Of a stretch of 8,582 bases of DNA, positions 6,636 through 8,582 are shown one piece after another. The DNA comes from an uncultured Oscillospiraceae bacterium (GTDB taxonomy: Bacteria; Bacillota; Clostridia; Oscillospirales; Acutalibacteraceae). The position numbers and the translations under genes are program-made. The notes below the pieces were generated by a model. It had not been told where the DNA came from and did no database searches. It saw only the letters and a list, made by a program, of their open reading frames with translations. The first letter of the stretch is position 1; each line of letters begins with the position of its first letter. The DNA lies in assembly GCA_902462665.1 (NCBI GenBank), contig CABQCM010000036.1, positions 1 through 8,582 on the forward strand, written 5' to 3'.

Positions 6636-6910
6636 TTAGGTGTAAATCAATTTATGATTTCTGTAGCTCTGCTGCGGATGTTGTTCATCCAAGCAACCCA
6701 CTCCATTTGATTGTCTGCTTTGAGTTGTTCGGTCACGCCCTCTCGCTCTGCCATCTGCTTTACGAGCCGAAAAAACATATCCTCAGTCTGCTTGTCGAGG
6801 TCAGCAAGGTATCCGTTCAGCTTGCCGCCGGTCAGTAGGTTGATGTAAAACACCTTGCGGTGTTGTTTGATGTATCACAAGTGTCGCTGTCCCCACAAGC
6901 CAATCGAGGG
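6636..6910 (-). pseudogene. tnpV pseudogene (TnpV-family transposon protein, Tn4451-like)
   Basis: The minus strand encodes the C-terminal two thirds of a TnpV protein, a small protein of unknown function found in Tn4451-type mobilizable transposons. The frame reads IGLWGQRHL, a TGA stop (6875-6877), then YIKQHRKVFYINLLTGGK and onward through MEWVAWMNNIRSRATEIIN before a stop at 6647-6649. Family members continue through the TGA position with an arginine (recalled pattern GQRHLRYIKQ), so CGA has probably mutated to TGA. At the 3' end the expected tail (about LIYT-stop) is present in another frame and ends at 6636-6638, indicating a small deletion near 6648. The N-terminal part is missing or scrambled; a DHYSIP-like stretch just upstream is in yet another frame. 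It is non-functional and marks past transposon activity next to proS. Confidence 0.82.
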
Positions 6911-6954
6911 ATAGAATAATGGTCACTTCAAAGGTTGTTATCAAAAGGGGGGGT

Positions 6955-6998
6955 AGAAGTCTGAAAAGCCTTGATATTACTGGTTTTTTAGACTTTCT
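6955..6998 (-). other. Imperfect inverted repeat just after guaA
   Basis: 6955-6970 can pair with 6982-6998 over about 15 positions with some G-U pairs and one bulge, starting four bases after the guaA stop. On the minus strand the following bases are A and a run of seven C rather than T, so it is a poor intrinsic terminator, although it could shield the mRNA 3' end. It lies on the element side of the guaA-end repeat. Confidence 0.4.
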
Positions 6999-7002
6999 AT
7001 GA

Positions 7003-7014
7003 TCATTCCCACTC
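7003..7014 (-). repeat. guaA 3'-end repeat (att-like site, guaA copy)
   Basis: GAG TGG GAA TGA on the minus strand, the last three codons and stop of guaA. It recurs at 4362-4373 with one mismatch. Confidence 0.55.
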
Positions 7015-8310
7015 AATCGTGGCGGTCGGCTTGGGCGAAATATCGTAGCACACCCGGTTGACGCCGGGAACCTCCTTGAGAATGCGCTCGGTCACGGTTT
7101 GCAGCACATCCCAATCCAGCCGCTCGATGGTGGCGGTCATCGCGTCGACCGTATTGACTGCCCGGAGGATGACTGGGTACTCAAAGCAGCGGGCGTTGTC
7201 CTTGACGCCCACCGACTTGAAGTCGGGCACGACCGTGAAATACTGCCAGACCTTACGGTCGAGGCCAGCCTTTTTAAACTCCTCGCGCAAAATTGCGTCG
7301 GACTCGCGCACACATTCGAGCCGGTCGCGGGTGATTGCCCCAAGGCAACGTACTCCCAGCCCCGGCCCGGGGAAGGGCTGGCGGTAGACCATCTCGTCCG
7401 GCAGACCCAATTCAACGCCGCAGGCGCGCACCTCGTCTTTAAATAGCTGTGCTAACGGTTCCACCAGCTCAAACTGCAAATCGTCCGGCAGGCCGCCGAC
7501 GTTGTGATGGGATTTGACCGCTTTGACTGTCTTGGTTCCGCTCTCGATGATATCGGGATAAATGGTACCTTGCGCGAGATAATCAATGCCGTCGAGCTTG
7601 CGGGCTTCCTCCTCAAACACGCGGATGAATTCCGCGCCGATAATTTTACGCTTTTGCTCCGGGTCGCTGACCCCGGCCAGCTTATCCAGAAAACGGTCAA
7701 CCGCGTCAACATAAATCAGATTAGCCCCCAGCTGCTCGCGGAACACCTGCACGACCTGTTCCGGCTCGCCCTTGCGCAGCAAACCGTGGTTGACGTGCAC
7801 GCAAGTGAGATTGTCCCCGATGGCGCGCAGCAACAGCGCTGCCACAACCGACGAATCTACGCCGCCCGACAGCGCGAGCAAAACCTTTTTATCCCCTACC
7901 TGGCGACGAACGAGCTCGACCTGGTCGTCGATGAAGTTTTTCATATTCCAATTGGCCTGCGCGCCGCAGGTGTCAAACAAAAAGCCCTTGAGCAGCTGCG
8001 CCCGTTCGGTTTCGCAGCAGGGCCATGCGTCGATCTTACGCCCGGTCTTGGCCGCGTCATGCTCCACCGCGAGCACCGGGATACCGGCACTGTAAATCTC
8101 GTCGGCCACGGTAATATCCACACCGTCCACCACGTGATTGGGGCCACCATTGATCACAATTCCCTTGACATTGGGCAGCGCGGCCAGCTTGGCGGCCGTA
8201 ATGTCGTGCGGATAAATCTCACTGTACACCCCCAGCGCGCGAATCTCACGCGCGATGACCGTGTTTTCCGTGCTTCCCAAATCCAGGACAATGATCATAT
8301 CCTGCTTCAT
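7003..8310 (-). CDS. guaA: GMP synthase with degenerate, shortened amidotransferase domain
   Basis: Converts XMP to GMP using ATP and ammonia, the last step of guanine nucleotide synthesis. The synthetase half is intact: PP-loop SGGVDSS (148-154), HGLLRKGE (175-182), IESGTKTVKAVKSHHNVGGLP (255-275), and a C-terminal dimerisation domain with RQPFPGPGLGVRCLG (310-324) and the terminal KPTATIEWE. The protein is only 435 residues, against about 510-525 usually. The loss lies entirely in the N-terminal glutaminase domain. It starts normally (MIIVLDLGS, ALGVYSEIYP, GIVINGGP), but the usual GICYGMQ after GIPVL is replaced by AVEHDAA, and about 75-80 residues with the catalytic His and Glu are missing before FLFDTCG (110-116). 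The frame has no interruption. Glutamine use is therefore unlikely and free ammonia is the expected donor, unless a separate glutaminase subunit exists. ATG at 8308; AAAGGA lies about 11 bases upstream. It is probably in an operon with asnA, 38 bases upstream. Confidence 0.95.
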   Translation of the reverse strand: MKQDMIIVLDLGSTENTVIAREIRALGVYSEIYPHDITAAKLAALPNVKGIVINGGPNHVVDGVDITVADEIYSAGIPVLAVEHDAAKTGRKIDAWPCCETERAQLLKGFLFDTCGAQANWNMKNFIDDQVELVRRQVGDKKVLLALSGGVDSSVVAALLLRAIGDNLTCVHVNHGLLRKGEPEQVVQVFREQLGANLIYVDAVDRFLDKLAGVSDPEQKRKIIGAEFIRVFEEEARKLDGIDYLAQGTIYPDIIESGTKTVKAVKSHHNVGGLPDDLQFELVEPLAQLFKDEVRACGVELGLPDEMVYRQPFPGPGLGVRCLGAITRDRLECVRESDAILREEFKKAGLDRKVWQYFTVVPDFKSVGVKDNARCFEYPVILRAVNTVDAMTATIERLDWDVLQTVTERILKEVPGVNRVCYDISPKPTATIEWE

Positions 8311-8348
8311 ATGTAAAACATCCTTTCTTTTTCATTTCCTTTTGTCAA

Positions 8349-8582
8349 TTAAAGCAATGGGATTCCCGCCTCACGGCAGGCTTGCTCGGTTGCCTCGGGC
8401 CAGACCGAGCTTTGTACTTCCCCAATATGGGCCTTGCGCAGGAAAAACATGCACAATCTCGACTGGCCAATTCCTCCGCCGATGGTCTGAGGAAGCTGGC
8501 CTGCCAGCAAAGCCTTTTGAAAGGGAAGCCCCGCCCGCTCAGAGCAGCCCCGCTCGGCAAGCTGGACGGTTAAGGTCGGCGC
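8349..8582 (-). CDS. asnA: Aspartate-ammonia ligase (ammonia-dependent asparagine synthetase), C-terminal part
   Basis: The last 77 residues of AsnA, a class II synthetase-like enzyme that makes asparagine from aspartate, ATP and ammonia. The frame is open to the window edge and ends IPLL-stop at 8349-8351. Diagnostic blocks are RAGLPFQKALLAGQLPQTIG followed by GGIGQSRLCMFFLRKAHIGE, then VQSSVWP, which match the conserved AsnA C-terminus, including the GGGIGQSR motif-3-like ATP-binding loop. The start and promoter lie outside the window. The stop is 38 bases before the guaA ATG on the same strand with no terminator visible between, so the two genes are probably co-transcribed. The other asparagine synthetase type, glutamine-dependent AsnB, is unrelated in sequence and is excluded. 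Confidence 0.93.
   Translation of the reverse strand, partial: APTLTVQLAERGCSERAGLPFQKALLAGQLPQTIGGGIGQSRLCMFFLRKAHIGEVQSSVWPEATEQACREAGIPLL

Noticed and set aside
6945..6953. Run of seven G near the guaA end
   Set aside because: A single homopolymer with no repeat units or G-quadruplex spacing; nothing further to support.
7504..8316. A 270-codon open frame on the plus strand across guaA
   Set aside because: It lies antisense to a clearly recognised guaA and has no family-like features; high GC makes such long antisense frames common.

Overview
The window looks like a chromosomal stretch from a low-to-mid GC Firmicute, most likely a gut Clostridia/Oscillospiraceae-type bacterium. The reasons are a proline T-box riboswitch, a TnpV-type (Tn4451-family) remnant, clostridial-looking MATE and MarR proteins, near-consensus TTGACA/TATAAT promoters, and ammonia-dependent asnA next to guaA. 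All genes except proS are on the minus strand.

Layout from low to high coordinates. 1-1106: a MarR-type repressor gene followed, two bases later, by a MATE efflux gene that runs off the left edge. A consensus promoter with a 21-bp inverted repeat (two probable operators) drives the pair. 1275-1901: a TRIC/UPF0126 membrane protein whose -10 box lies 6 nt before its ATG, predicting a leaderless mRNA. 2043-2558: a RimJ/RimL-like GNAT acetyltransferase. 2684-4078: a second, complete MATE transporter. Its strong promoter is followed almost at once by a terminator-like hairpin. 4079-4583 has no intact gene but holds two hairpins, that promoter, a short guaA-tail-like sequence and the T-box promoter. 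4584-6581 (plus strand): T-box leader and proS. 6636-6910: a tnpV pseudogene. 7003-8310: guaA. 8349-8582: the 3' end of asnA, probably in one operon with guaA.

Two observations stand out. First, the last codons of guaA (GAG TGG GAA stop) occur again at 4362-4373 in the same orientation (11 of 12 bases identical), and a terminator hairpin follows about 20 nt downstream. The 3' end of guaA is a known integration site for genomic islands, so the 2.6-kb segment with proS, its T-box and the tnpV remnant is probably the residue of an element inserted there, and the 4303-4341 hairpin may be the displaced guaA terminator. Second, guaA itself is an intact frame of only 435 codons. Its glutamine amidotransferase domain lacks the catalytic Cys motif and the His/Glu segment, while the ATP-pyrophosphatase and dimerisation parts are complete. 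It therefore looks like a single-chain, ammonia-dependent GMP synthase, beside an ammonia-dependent asparagine synthetase.

Base composition supports the island idea. Sampled lines of guaA and the TRIC gene are near 63-67% GC, proS and the second MATE gene are near 47%, and the stretch around 4440-4500 is near 30%.
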